Part shown: positions 6,313 through 12,710 of the stretch, piece by piece
Numbering within the stretch: position 1 is the stretch's first letter
Layout: each line of letters begins with the position of its first letter
Origin: Methanobacteriota archaeon
GTDB taxonomy: Archaea; Nanobdellota; Nanobdellia; Woesearchaeales; SM23-78
Length of the DNA: 13,890 nucleotides
NCBI GenBank assembly: GCA_030637925.1
Contig: DAOWFR010000017.1
Span: 1-13,890, forward strand
Direction: 5' to 3'
Translations under genes and position numbers: made by a program
Notes under the pieces: model-generated
Database searches by the model: none
Seen by the model: only the letters and a program-made list of their open reading frames with translations
Told to the model about the DNA's origin: nothing

Positions 6313-8016
6313 ATGGGAAAACTAAAAAAAGCAACAAGGAATATAAGAATAATAATCCTTCTAGTATTTCTAGTTCTAGCTCTCATAGCTATTCATCCAA
6401 ATCCCTGGGCAGAGGGCTTGGCAATAAGAAATGTTGCTAAGAACAGCTCAGCCAGTATTGCAGGCATCCAGAGCCCAACACCAAAAGTTACTCCTATGAG
6501 CAGGGAGAGAATGCTGCTGATTAATAATAAGCCTATTCACTCATTAAAAGATTATTATGATTTTGTAAATACACTTGAGATTAATAGGACCTTTACTATT
6601 AAGACCAATAAGAACATTTACAAGCTAACAGCATTGCCAGAGTATAAGATAACATATCTTAATGAGACAGAGAATAAGACAATAATAGAGGAAGTTTATA
6701 ATGAGACTACTAATGAAACAGTTAATGTTACCAAGACTATAGAAGTCCAGAAGTTTGAAAAAGAACTAATCGGAGTTGCAGATATAGGCCTAGCCTTGTA
6801 CCTAGCTCCTACAACCAATATTAGGAAAGGACTTGACCTTAGTGGAGGAAGCAGAGTAATGCTAGAACCAGAAGATAAGATAAGCAAGCAAGACCTTGAC
6901 TTTACAATTGATAATATAAAGCAAAGACTTAATGTTTTTGGCTTAACAGATATTATTGTAAGACCAGCATCAGATCTTGAAGGTAATGACTTTATAATCG
7001 TTGAGATAGCAGGAGCCACAAAAGAAGAAGTAAAAGACCTCTTGGCAAAACAAGGCAAGTTTGAAGCCAAGATAGCTAATAGCACTGTTTTCAGAGGAGG
7101 AAATGATGTAACCTATGTTTGCAGGACTCCTGAGTGCTCAGGCATAGACCCACAGGTTGGCTGTGGTCAAATAACAGATGGTTGGAGTTGTAGGTTCAGG
7201 TTCAGTATTGCTCTAAGCCCAGAAGCAGCTCAGAAACAAGCAGAAGCAACAAAGGACTTAGAGATTGTTATTGAAGAAGAACAGGACTACTTGTCAGAAT
7301 CATTATTATTATTTCTTGATGATGAACTAGTTGATGAACTAAGAATAGGAGCAGATCTCAAAGGAAACCCTGTGACTGATATAAGCATCTCAGGAAGCGG
7401 AGTAGGTCAGACACAGCAAGCAGCCATGGCAGATGCCTTGAAGAATATGAAACGATTACAAACCATCCTAATAACAGGCAGCCTGCCAGTAAAGCTTGAA
7501 ATAGTAAAAACAGACACAATAAGTCCAGTACTAGGAGAAGAATTCATTAAGAACGCTCTGCTCATAGGCCTGGTTGCAATACTCGCAGTAGCAGCAACAG
7601 TATTCATCAGGTACAAAAAACTAGTGGTGAGCATACCCATGATAATAAACATGGTATCAGAAGCCATAATAATACTTGGTGTAGCAGCACTTATAGGATG
7701 GAATCTTGACCTGGCAGCAATAGCAGGAATCATAATAGCCATAGGAACAGGAATAGACCACCAGATAATCATAACTGATGAAACCCTTATTGGTAAGAAA
7801 GCCAAGTTTGCTAGTTGGAAGGACAAACTTAAAAAAGCCTTCTTCATAATATTCGCTGCTTACTTCACAACAGTTGTTGCAATGCTCCCCCTCTACAGAG
7901 TAGGAGCAGGCTTATTAAAAGGATTTGCCCTCACAACAATCCTAGGCGTTACTATAGGAGTGCTGATAACAAGACCAGCATTTGCAGCGATAATAGAGAT
8001 ATTTACCCAGGATTAA
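6313..8016 (+). CDS. secD: Protein translocase subunit SecD
   Basis: A 567-residue SecD. TM1 (about 11-27) is followed by a PDZ-like segment (about 35-110, with LLINNKPIHSLKDY), an Asn/Thr-rich linker, then the family motif GLDLSGGSRVMLEPE (173-187) and the external P1 domain. The membrane domain begins at about residue 405 and contains IGTGIDHQIIITDETL with the conserved Asp D482. An insertion in P1 carries four cysteines (C270, C275, C284, C293), which may form disulfides or hold a metal. It is the second gene of the secFD operon. Its TAA stop (8014-8016) is followed immediately by the first base of tRNA-Val, so the tRNA is probably made at least partly from secFD read-through transcripts. 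Confidence 0.96.
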   Translation: MGKLKKATRNIRIIILLVFLVLALIAIHPNPWAEGLAIRNVAKNSSASIAGIQSPTPKVTPMSRERMLLINNKPIHSLKDYYDFVNTLEINRTFTIKTNKNIYKLTALPEYKITYLNETENKTIIEEVYNETTNETVNVTKTIEVQKFEKELIGVADIGLALYLAPTTNIRKGLDLSGGSRVMLEPEDKISKQDLDFTIDNIKQRLNVFGLTDIIVRPASDLEGNDFIIVEIAGATKEEVKDLLAKQGKFEAKIANSTVFRGGNDVTYVCRTPECSGIDPQVGCGQITDGWSCRFRFSIALSPEAAQKQAEATKDLEIVIEEEQDYLSESLLLFLDDELVDELRIGADLKGNPVTDISISGSGVGQTQQAAMADALKNMKRLQTILITGSLPVKLEIVKTDTISPVLGEEFIKNALLIGLVAILAVAATVFIRYKKLVVSIPMIINMVSEAIIILGVAALIGWNLDLAAIAGIIIAIGTGIDHQIIITDETLIGKKAKFASWKDKLKKAFFIIFAAYFTTVVAMLPLYRVGAGLLKGFALTTILGVTIGVLITRPAFAAIIEIFTQD

Positions 8017-8112
8017 GGGCCTGTGGTCTAGTCTGGTATGACATCACCTTGACGAGAAAAACAACTTGTCTCAAAATGGTGAGGGTCCCCGGTTCGAATC
8101 CGGGCAGGCCCA
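8017..8112 (+). tRNA. tRNA-Val(GAC) with a 22-nt intron
   Basis: The acceptor GGGCCTG (8017-8023) pairs with CAGGCCC (8105-8111), discriminator A at 8112, CCA not encoded. The D stem is GTC/GAC, the anticodon stem TCACC (8044-8048)/GGTGA (8078-8082), and the T stem CCCGG/CCGGG around TTCGAAT. The anticodon loop starts TT-GAC-G, giving anticodon GAC (8051-8053), valine. The intron is 8055-8076, at the canonical position 37/38. The bulge-helix-bulge is exact: TTGA (8049-8052) pairs with TCAA (8071-8074), flanked by 3-nt bulges CGA (8053-8055) and AAT (8075-8077). The gene directly abuts the secD stop codon and has no convincing TATA box of its own at the right distance. Confidence 0.95.
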
Positions 8113-8132
8113 TTAATGTTTTAAACAAAAAA

Positions 8133-8140
8133 TTATATAA
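8133..8140 (+). promoter_or_regulatory. TATA box before the small membrane protein gene
   Basis: TTATATAA lies about 55 nt upstream of the ATG at 8192. Together with GAGGGT (8175-8180) before the start it suggests a leadered transcript of about 30 nt. Confidence 0.4.
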
Positions 8141-8191
8141 AGCTAAGATATAATACATATTGAGTAGAAAAAAAGAGGGTTTTAAAATAAA

Positions 8192-8590
8192 ATGTTCTTA
8201 GACCTTATACGAGGAATATTTTCACTAGCCAACGCATTTATTGCCTTATTCATAGTAATATATGCTTTTCTCTTCTTAAAAAAAACCAGGAGTCATAAGG
8301 AGAGAAGACCCTGGGATTACTTGTTCATAGCAAGCATAATCTACCTTGCCTATACCCTGTTATCAATGCTCCTGACCATATATGATGTTAGAGTAATACT
8401 GGGTTTTAATTTGGGTGAACTAAACATATTCTTCCAGTTCCTGTACACAGGACTCATCCTCTTATCCTTTATAAGCCAGACTGACCTGATATTTAAGAAT
8501 GAAATTATAATAATAACCAGAAGGCTTAGTCCAACAGAAAAAAAGAGATTAGCTGTTAAGATAGTAAAGAAGAGAGAGAAAGAAAAGTAA
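8192..8590 (+). CDS. Small membrane protein of unknown function (132 aa)
   Basis: Three membrane segments are predicted at about 5-29, 41-66 and 72-96, separated by a basic loop (KKTRSHKERRP, about 30-40). A charged, probably cytosolic C-terminal tail (about 100-132) is rich in Lys, Arg and Glu. I do not recognise the family. It sits alone between two tRNA genes with the same orientation as secFD. A possible Shine-Dalgarno GAGGGT lies 11 nt upstream. The tRNA-Gly promoter begins directly after its stop codon. The small size, topology and lack of polar conserved motifs give no functional clue; a regulatory or structural role in the membrane is conceivable but unsupported. Confidence 0.7.
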   Translation: MFLDLIRGIFSLANAFIALFIVIYAFLFLKKTRSHKERRPWDYLFIASIIYLAYTLLSMLLTIYDVRVILGFNLGELNIFFQFLYTGLILLSFISQTDLIFKNEIIIITRRLSPTEKKRLAVKIVKKREKEK

Positions 8591-8591
8591 G

Positions 8592-8600
8592 TTTTATATA
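8592..8600 (+). promoter_or_regulatory. TATA box of tRNA-Gly
   Basis: TTTTATATA lies about 36 nt before the first base of tRNA-Gly. Starting about 25 nt downstream, transcription would leave a 5' leader of roughly 10 nt to be removed by RNase P. Confidence 0.5.
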
Positions 8601-8631
8601 TCTTAATTAAGCCCTTTCTTATACATTATAT

Positions 8632-8718
8632 GCGCCGGTAGTTTAGTGGTTATAATACGAGCTTGCCATAATCATTTGCAAACAGCTTGAGACCCGAGTT
8701 CGATTCTCGGTCGGCGCA
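8632..8718 (+). tRNA. tRNA-Gly(GCC) with a 15-nt intron; putative attachment site
   Basis: The acceptor GCGCCGG (8632-8638) pairs with TCGGCGC (8711-8717, one G-U), discriminator A at 8718, CCA not encoded. The anticodon stem is CGAGC (8658-8662)/GCTTG (8685-8689, one G-U) and the T stem CCGAG/CTCGG around TTCGATT. The loop TT-GCC-A gives anticodon GCC (8665-8667), glycine. The intron is 8669-8683 at position 37/38 with an exact bulge-helix-bulge: TTGC (8663-8666) pairs with GCAA (8678-8681), with bulges CAT (8667-8669) and ACA (8682-8684). A T-rich tract (to 8740) follows. The 3' end of this gene recurs at 12225 and 12738, so it probably served as an integration site. Confidence 0.95.
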
Positions 8719-8722
8719 TACT
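8701..8722 (+). repeat. tRNA-Gly 3'-end direct repeat, intact copy
   Basis: These 22 bases, from within the T loop to 4 nt beyond the tRNA, are identical to 12225-12246. Bases 8703-8719 (ATTCTCGGTCGGCGCAT) are identical to 12738-12754. All three copies have the same orientation. This is the arrangement left by site-specific integration into the 3' end of a tRNA gene. Confidence 0.85.
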
Positions 8723-8777
8723 ATTTCCTCCTCTCTTTTTAAGATAACTTTTATAAAGTAGACTAATAGCCCCCATA

Positions 8778-8787
8778 TTTATAAATC
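8778..8787 (+). promoter_or_regulatory. TATA box of the ABC operon
   Basis: ATTTATAAAT is centred about 28 nt before the ATG at 8810, with no Shine-Dalgarno, consistent with a leaderless transcript. A second similar box, TTTATAAAG, lies at 8750-8758. Confidence 0.5.
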
Positions 8788-8809
8788 AATTACATTATTG
8801 GGTTAGCAT

Positions 8810-9535
8810 ATGAAAAAAGAACCTCTTGTTGTACTTAAGGATGTGTGGAAGATTTATCAGATGGGCGAGGTAGAGGTCCCTGCTCTTAGAGGGGTTACCT
8901 TAAATATTAATAAAGGTGATTTTGTTGCTATCATTGGTGCTTCTGGCAGTGGCAAGTCAACCATGATGAACCTGGTTGGTTGCTTGGATATGCCTTCTAA
9001 AGGACACATCTTCTTGAAGTCAAGGGATATTACTAAGCTGCCTGAATCTGATCTCGCTTCTTTAAGAGGAATTACTATTGGTTTTATCTTTCAGCTGTAT
9101 AACTTAATTCCAACCATGAATGCTTATGAAAATGTTCTTTTACCTTTGGAATTACAAGGAATTCCTGACAGCATTGCTGCTAAAAGAGCAAGAGAGGTAT
9201 TAACCCTTGTAGGCTTGGGTGATAAGATGCATAACCTGCCTACTCAGCTTTCAGGAGGAGAGCAGCAAAGAGTATCCATTGCCAGGTCTATTGTTGGTGA
9301 CCCCGAAATAATTCTTGCTGATGAAATCACAGGGGCTTTGGATAGTGTTACAGGAAAAGAGATTCTGCAAATGTTATATAGGCTTTGGAAAGAAAAAGGA
9401 AAAACCATTCTTTTAGTTACTCATGATTTAAAACTTGCTATGTATGCTCATACTATTGTTGAATTAAAAGATGGCAAAATACTTAGTATTAAACAAAATG
9501 GAGCTATGAAGAAATTTAGGAGGAATAAGAAATGA
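8810..9535 (+). CDS. ABC transporter ATPase, MacB/LolD family
   Basis: A 241-residue ATPase that would drive the FtsX-type permease two genes downstream. Motifs: Walker A GASGSGKST (43-51), Q-loop Q95 in FIFQLYNLIPTMNAYENV, signature LSGGEQQR (147-154), Walker B and D-loop IILADEITGALD (167-178) with catalytic E172, and H-loop H205. The PALRGV start and NLIPTMNAYENVLLPLELQG segment are typical of the MacB/LolD/FtsE branch, whose members power mechanotransmission or export rather than substrate import. The usual Pro after the catalytic Glu (DEPTG) is Ile here. A basic tail (KKFRRNKK) ends the protein. It is the first gene of a three-gene operon and overlaps the next gene by 4 nt (ATGA). Confidence 0.93.
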   Translation: MKKEPLVVLKDVWKIYQMGEVEVPALRGVTLNINKGDFVAIIGASGSGKSTMMNLVGCLDMPSKGHIFLKSRDITKLPESDLASLRGITIGFIFQLYNLIPTMNAYENVLLPLELQGIPDSIAAKRAREVLTLVGLGDKMHNLPTQLSGGEQQRVSIARSIVGDPEIILADEITGALDSVTGKEILQMLYRLWKEKGKTILLVTHDLKLAMYAHTIVELKDGKILSIKQNGAMKKFRRNKK

Positions 9536-10932
9536 AAAATAAAATGAAAAATAAATATCTTTTTGTAAGTTTGATTTTAGTGATACTGATAGGATTATTC
9601 TCAGGCTCAGTTCTTGCAGATGTGGATGACAAAAAGGATATCACCCTTAGCTTGGTGAACCAGGACCCTGATCCTGCAATAACAGGGGACGTTGTTGAGT
9701 TAAGAATTGGTGTGGAAAATCAAGGAGGCGTGGCTGCTGAAAACCTTGTTTTAGAAGTTATTCCTGATTATCCTTTTGAAGAGATTTCGGGTGAAGAACT
9801 TGTTCAAGACGTAGGCACTATCCGAGCTTATCAATCAGGGGAAGACATAAAGATAGTCAAGTTTAAGCTTAGAGTTAATAAGGACGCAACTGAAGGCCAG
9901 TATGAAATAAAAGTATGGGAGTATGAAGAAGGAAAAAGAGAAATATTCAGAACTGAAAGGACCTTTAGCATTGATGTTCAGAGTAGGGAGAGCGCTGAGA
10001 TAATCTATATTGACAAAGTCCAGCTCATACCTGGTAAACAAACCTCTATGACTTTTACAATTAATAATGTTGGTTCTGCTCCTTTGAGGGATTTGACTTT
10101 TTCATGGGAGAATGAGAATGACATAGTTCTTCCTGTTGGTTCTGACAATACAAAGTATATAAAGTACCTTGATATTGGGGAAAGCGTTGAACTAGCATAT
10201 GATGTTATTGCTGATACAAATGCAGACCCTGGCTTGTACAAATTGGATTTACACTTAACTTATGAAGACCCTGCTACAGGAAATCAAACGACAATTATAA
10301 CCCAGGCAGGAGTGTATGTTGGTGGAGAAACAGATTTTGATGTTGCTTTCTCTGAGAGTTCAGCAGGCTCAACATCTTTTACTATTGCAAATATTGGCAG
10401 TAATCCTGCTTATTCTGTCTCAGTTATAATACCCCGACAGGATGGGTGGAGAGTAAGTGGCTCAAACACTGTGATTATCGGTAACCTGGACAAGGGAGAT
10501 TACACTGTTGCTAGCTTTGCATTGCAATCAGGCGGTTCTGCAACTACAAGAACTTTTGATAAAGATCCAAGAACCATGACAGAGGAGGAGCGGGCAGAAT
10601 TTATAAAGCAGCGTCAAGCAGAAGACAGTCCTAATACAGTAAAAGTGCAAATTGATTATACAGACACAATGGGAAGAAGGGATACTATTGAAAAAGAAGT
10701 TCAGGTAAGTGTCCAAACCAGTGCAGTGACAACAGAAGATGGACAAACCACAATGCCTGGAGCTAGAGGGTTTCAAAGAAACCAACCTAGTTTCTTTTCT
10801 CAGTACAAATGGTATATTATTGGTTTAGTGATATTAATCATCGCATTTTTTGTGCACCGCAAATACAAGAAAGAGAAATTAGCTAACCCTAAATTCAAGT
10901 TCAAGGACTTGTTCAAAAAAAAGAAGAAATAG
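9532..10932 (+). CDS. CARDB / S-layer-like membrane-anchored exoprotein of the ABC operon
   Basis: A 466-residue protein with an N-terminal signal sequence (hydrophobic 9-27, likely cleavage after SVLA). Three Ig-like beta-sandwich repeats follow, recognisable by the recurring NxG motifs: VENQGGVAAENLVLEV (about 57-75), INNVGSAPLRDLTF (about 178-193) and IANIGSNPAYSVSV (about 280-300). These resemble CARDB / COG1361 S-layer-type domains. A membrane helix (about 427-443) and a very basic cytosolic tail (KFKDLFKKKKK) end it. The topology is therefore outside domain, C-terminal anchor. Placed between ATPase and permease, it probably acts as the external partner of the transporter, where bacteria use MacA. 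Five of about 19 arginines use CGN codons, more than most neighbours. Confidence 0.83.
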   Translation: MKNKMKNKYLFVSLILVILIGLFSGSVLADVDDKKDITLSLVNQDPDPAITGDVVELRIGVENQGGVAAENLVLEVIPDYPFEEISGEELVQDVGTIRAYQSGEDIKIVKFKLRVNKDATEGQYEIKVWEYEEGKREIFRTERTFSIDVQSRESAEIIYIDKVQLIPGKQTSMTFTINNVGSAPLRDLTFSWENENDIVLPVGSDNTKYIKYLDIGESVELAYDVIADTNADPGLYKLDLHLTYEDPATGNQTTIITQAGVYVGGETDFDVAFSESSAGSTSFTIANIGSNPAYSVSVIIPRQDGWRVSGSNTVIIGNLDKGDYTVASFALQSGGSATTRTFDKDPRTMTEEERAEFIKQRQAEDSPNTVKVQIDYTDTMGRRDTIEKEVQVSVQTSAVTTEDGQTTMPGARGFQRNQPSFFSQYKWYIIGLVILIIAFFVHRKYKKEKLANPKFKFKDLFKKKKK

Positions 10933-10943
10933 ACTAAATTAAA

Positions 10944-12176
10944 ATGAAGCTAAGCAAATGCCTTAAGCATGCCTTTAATATGGTGATTCATAGCAAGCTG
11001 AGAAGCTGGCTTACCATAATCGGGATAGTAATTGGTGTAGGTGCAGTTATTGCTATTGTTTCACTTGGTGAAGGCATGCAGCAGACAATGACTTCGCAGC
11101 TAGGCCAGCTAGGTGGTGATTTATTGACTGTTACAGCTGGCTATTCAAGAGGCCAGGGATTTGGAGGGCATTTCCGTGGTGGTGGCGGGAGTTCTTCACA
11201 AGCAACAGAAGAAGAAATAGTAGTAGACAGATTTGATGTGCAGGTCTTAAAAGGAATACCTGACATTGAGCTTATTGATGTAAATATTAGAGGTAATGTT
11301 GATGTAACTTTTCTTGGAAAAACTGGTTCTGTTTCTTTGACAGGTGTTGACCAGAAGATTTGGTCTCAGATAACAACTTTGGATATTGAAGAGGGAAGAA
11401 TGCTTGATTCAGCAGATCAAAACGTGGTGGTTATAGGTGCAAGGCTTGCAAGTTCTTATTTTGACCAGCCCCTGGGCATTAATAAGATGATAACTATTGA
11501 GGGCAATGCTTTCAGGGTTGTAGGCATACTTGAAAGTGAAAGCACAAGCATTTACATGCCTATCCAAATGGCATATCAAGTATTAGATGATAAAGAAAAT
11601 GGTGTTTATGATTCTATTATTGTAAAAATAAAAGATGAGGATAACCTTGATGCTGTTATTGAGAAAATCGAGAGTAAATTAATGCTTTCAAGGCATGTTA
11701 CTGAGAAGGACAGGGATTTCACAGTTTCTTCTAACAAACAACAACAAGAGGCAAGAGCTGAAATGATGGCTTCTATGAATATGTTCTTAATAGCTATAGC
11801 TGCTGTCTCTTTAATTGTTGGAGCAGTTGGTATTGCAAACACCATGTTCACATCAGTGCTTGAGAAAACAAAACAAATAGGTATTATGAAAGCAATAGGC
11901 GCCAGGAACAAAGACATTTTATTGATATTCTTGTTTAATGCAGGACTAATCGGTCTTGTTGGAGGAATTCTAGGTATCTTCTTAGGTGCGCTTTTATCTG
12001 GAAGCCTGCCAGCCCTAATGGGGCAAACATTTCTAACAAGAGGCGGGACTATTGTTTCAATGAATTCAGTAATCATGGCAATTACAGTATCCATCCTGGT
12101 TGGAATGATAGCAGGAGCAGTACCTGCATATAAAGGTTCAAGATTAAAGCCTGTGGATGCGTTGAGATATGAATGA
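10944..12176 (+). CDS. MacB/FtsX-type ABC permease
   Basis: A 410-residue permease of the MacB type. The N-terminus SKLRSWLTIIGIVIGVGAVIAIVSLGEGM contains TM1 (about 22-42). A MacB periplasmic-core-like external domain follows (about 45-270), including a Gly/Ser-rich loop (about residues 66-90). The C-terminal FtsX domain has TM2 (about 277-300), TM3 (about 322-352) and TM4 (about 370-393), and ends with the typical PAYKGSRLKPVDALRYE. The EKTKQIGIMKAIGA segment after TM2 is the coupling region to the ATPase. It lies 11 nt after the CARDB gene, completing an ATPase-exoprotein-permease operon. MacB-type systems extrude peptides, lipoproteins or toxins, or transmit force; the substrate here is unknown. 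Confidence 0.92.
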   Translation: MKLSKCLKHAFNMVIHSKLRSWLTIIGIVIGVGAVIAIVSLGEGMQQTMTSQLGQLGGDLLTVTAGYSRGQGFGGHFRGGGGSSSQATEEEIVVDRFDVQVLKGIPDIELIDVNIRGNVDVTFLGKTGSVSLTGVDQKIWSQITTLDIEEGRMLDSADQNVVVIGARLASSYFDQPLGINKMITIEGNAFRVVGILESESTSIYMPIQMAYQVLDDKENGVYDSIIVKIKDEDNLDAVIEKIESKLMLSRHVTEKDRDFTVSSNKQQQEARAEMMASMNMFLIAIAAVSLIVGAVGIANTMFTSVLEKTKQIGIMKAIGARNKDILLIFLFNAGLIGLVGGILGIFLGALLSGSLPALMGQTFLTRGGTIVSMNSVIMAITVSILVGMIAGAVPAYKGSRLKPVDALRYE

Positions 12177-12202
12177 GATTATTCTTCTCGTCTAACATCA
12201 AA

Positions 12203-12243
12203 ACGCCGCATTCAACTGTGGGTCCGATTCTCGGTCGGCGCAT
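12203..12243 (+). pseudogene. Truncated tRNA-Gly remnant (first displaced copy)
   Basis: The 3' part (12225-12243) equals the end of tRNA-Gly from the T loop to the discriminator base. A CGCCG (12204-12208), matching the tRNA 5' acceptor strand, lies upstream and can pair with CGGCG (12236-12240). The D arm, anticodon arm and 5' half of the T stem are missing, so it cannot be a functional tRNA. It lies 27 nt after the permease stop codon and is followed by TTTTCTTT, so it could also act as a terminator. Confidence 0.6.
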
Positions 12244-12246
12244 ACT
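12225..12246 (+). repeat. tRNA-Gly 3'-end direct repeat, second copy
   Basis: Identical over 22 bases to 8701-8722, including four bases beyond the tRNA. A protein-coding or structural reason for this match is absent, since only the 3' end is kept. It marks the right boundary of the ABC-operon segment and the left boundary of the lipoprotein segment. Confidence 0.85.
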
Positions 12247-12252
12247 TTTCTT

Positions 12253-12273
12253 TAACCTGGAAAAGCCAGGTTA
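12253..12273. other. Perfect 8-bp hairpin after the second tRNA-Gly fragment
   Basis: TAACCTGG (12253-12260) and CCAGGTTA (12266-12273) are perfectly complementary around a 5-nt AAAAG loop. It starts 7 nt after the repeat and ends just before the TATA box of the lipoprotein gene. It is GC-richer than its surroundings. It may terminate the ABC operon or be an operator or recombination-related site. Confidence 0.5.
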
Positions 12274-12278
12274 TTCCA

Positions 12279-12290
12279 AATATTTAAATA
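12279..12290 (+). promoter_or_regulatory. TATA box of the lipoprotein gene
   Basis: AATATTTAAATA is centred about 28 nt before the ATG at 12313, the leaderless spacing seen at other genes in this window. No Shine-Dalgarno is present. Confidence 0.5.
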
Positions 12291-12312
12291 GTATATTATT
12301 CTTGATAGTACT

Positions 12313-12708
12313 ATGAGAAAAATAGTGTTTATGATTTGCTTATTATTACTAATTTCTTTTGTAGCGTGTACAAAAAAAAATATTGAAACTTTTGATGGAA
12401 GTGAAGTGCCTGCTCCTTCATCTGGTGCTACACCTATCTGTGTAGATGGGGACACATATATTTCTTATTATCCTAATCCTGAAGGAAATCTTTTTTTCCC
12501 TGATGATCATTCACCATCTCAAGAGTTAATTGATGTAAGAATAGCTTATTTTGAAGAACATGCGTGCAGTGGTGAAAAAGGGGGTTATTTTACAAAACAG
12601 GATGATGTTTTTAGAGAAGTTTCGGAGAATGAATTCAATATTTTTATCAAAAATTATAATGATTCTTGTGAAGGTTGTTTAACTGGACATTTTGATGGTT
12701 GTTGTTGA
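12313..12708 (+). CDS. Small cysteine-rich lipoprotein of unknown function (131 aa)
   Basis: A hydrophobic signal sequence (4-18) ends in a lipobox SFVAC, so C19 is the likely lipid-modified residue and the mature protein would be anchored outside the cell. The mature part has six further cysteines (C43, C85, C119, C122, C130, C131), including SCEGC and a terminal GCC, suggesting disulfides or metal binding. The segment ICVDGDTYISYYPNPEGN is reminiscent of Asp-rich turns but is not a proven calcium loop. I recognise no family. It is the only gene between two tRNA-Gly fragments, has its own TATA box, and ends 2 nt before the terminator-like inverted repeat. Confidence 0.75.
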   Translation: MRKIVFMICLLLLISFVACTKKNIETFDGSEVPAPSSGATPICVDGDTYISYYPNPEGNLFFPDDHSPSQELIDVRIAYFEEHACSGEKGGYFTKQDDVFREVSENEFNIFIKNYNDSCEGCLTGHFDGCC

Positions 12709-12710
12709 AG

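Larger units (their letters stand above)
8719..12246. mobile_element. Putative integrated segment 1, bounded by tRNA-Gly 3' repeats (ABC system)
   Basis: The interval runs from the intact tRNA-Gly to the first displaced copy of its 3' end and contains exactly one complete three-gene operon. No integrase, transposase or inverted terminal repeat is seen, so if it was mobile it moved with a recombinase supplied from elsewhere or has lost its own. The tRNA-fragment boundaries are directly visible; mobility is inferred. Confidence 0.45.

Noticed and set aside
5565..7847. Several antisense reading frames within secF and secD
   Set aside because: They are shadows of strongly supported membrane-protein genes, without start signals, and hydrophobic only because of complementary codon composition.
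12203..12243. A second functional tRNA gene
   Set aside because: D arm, anticodon arm and the 5' half of the T stem are absent, so it cannot fold as a tRNA.
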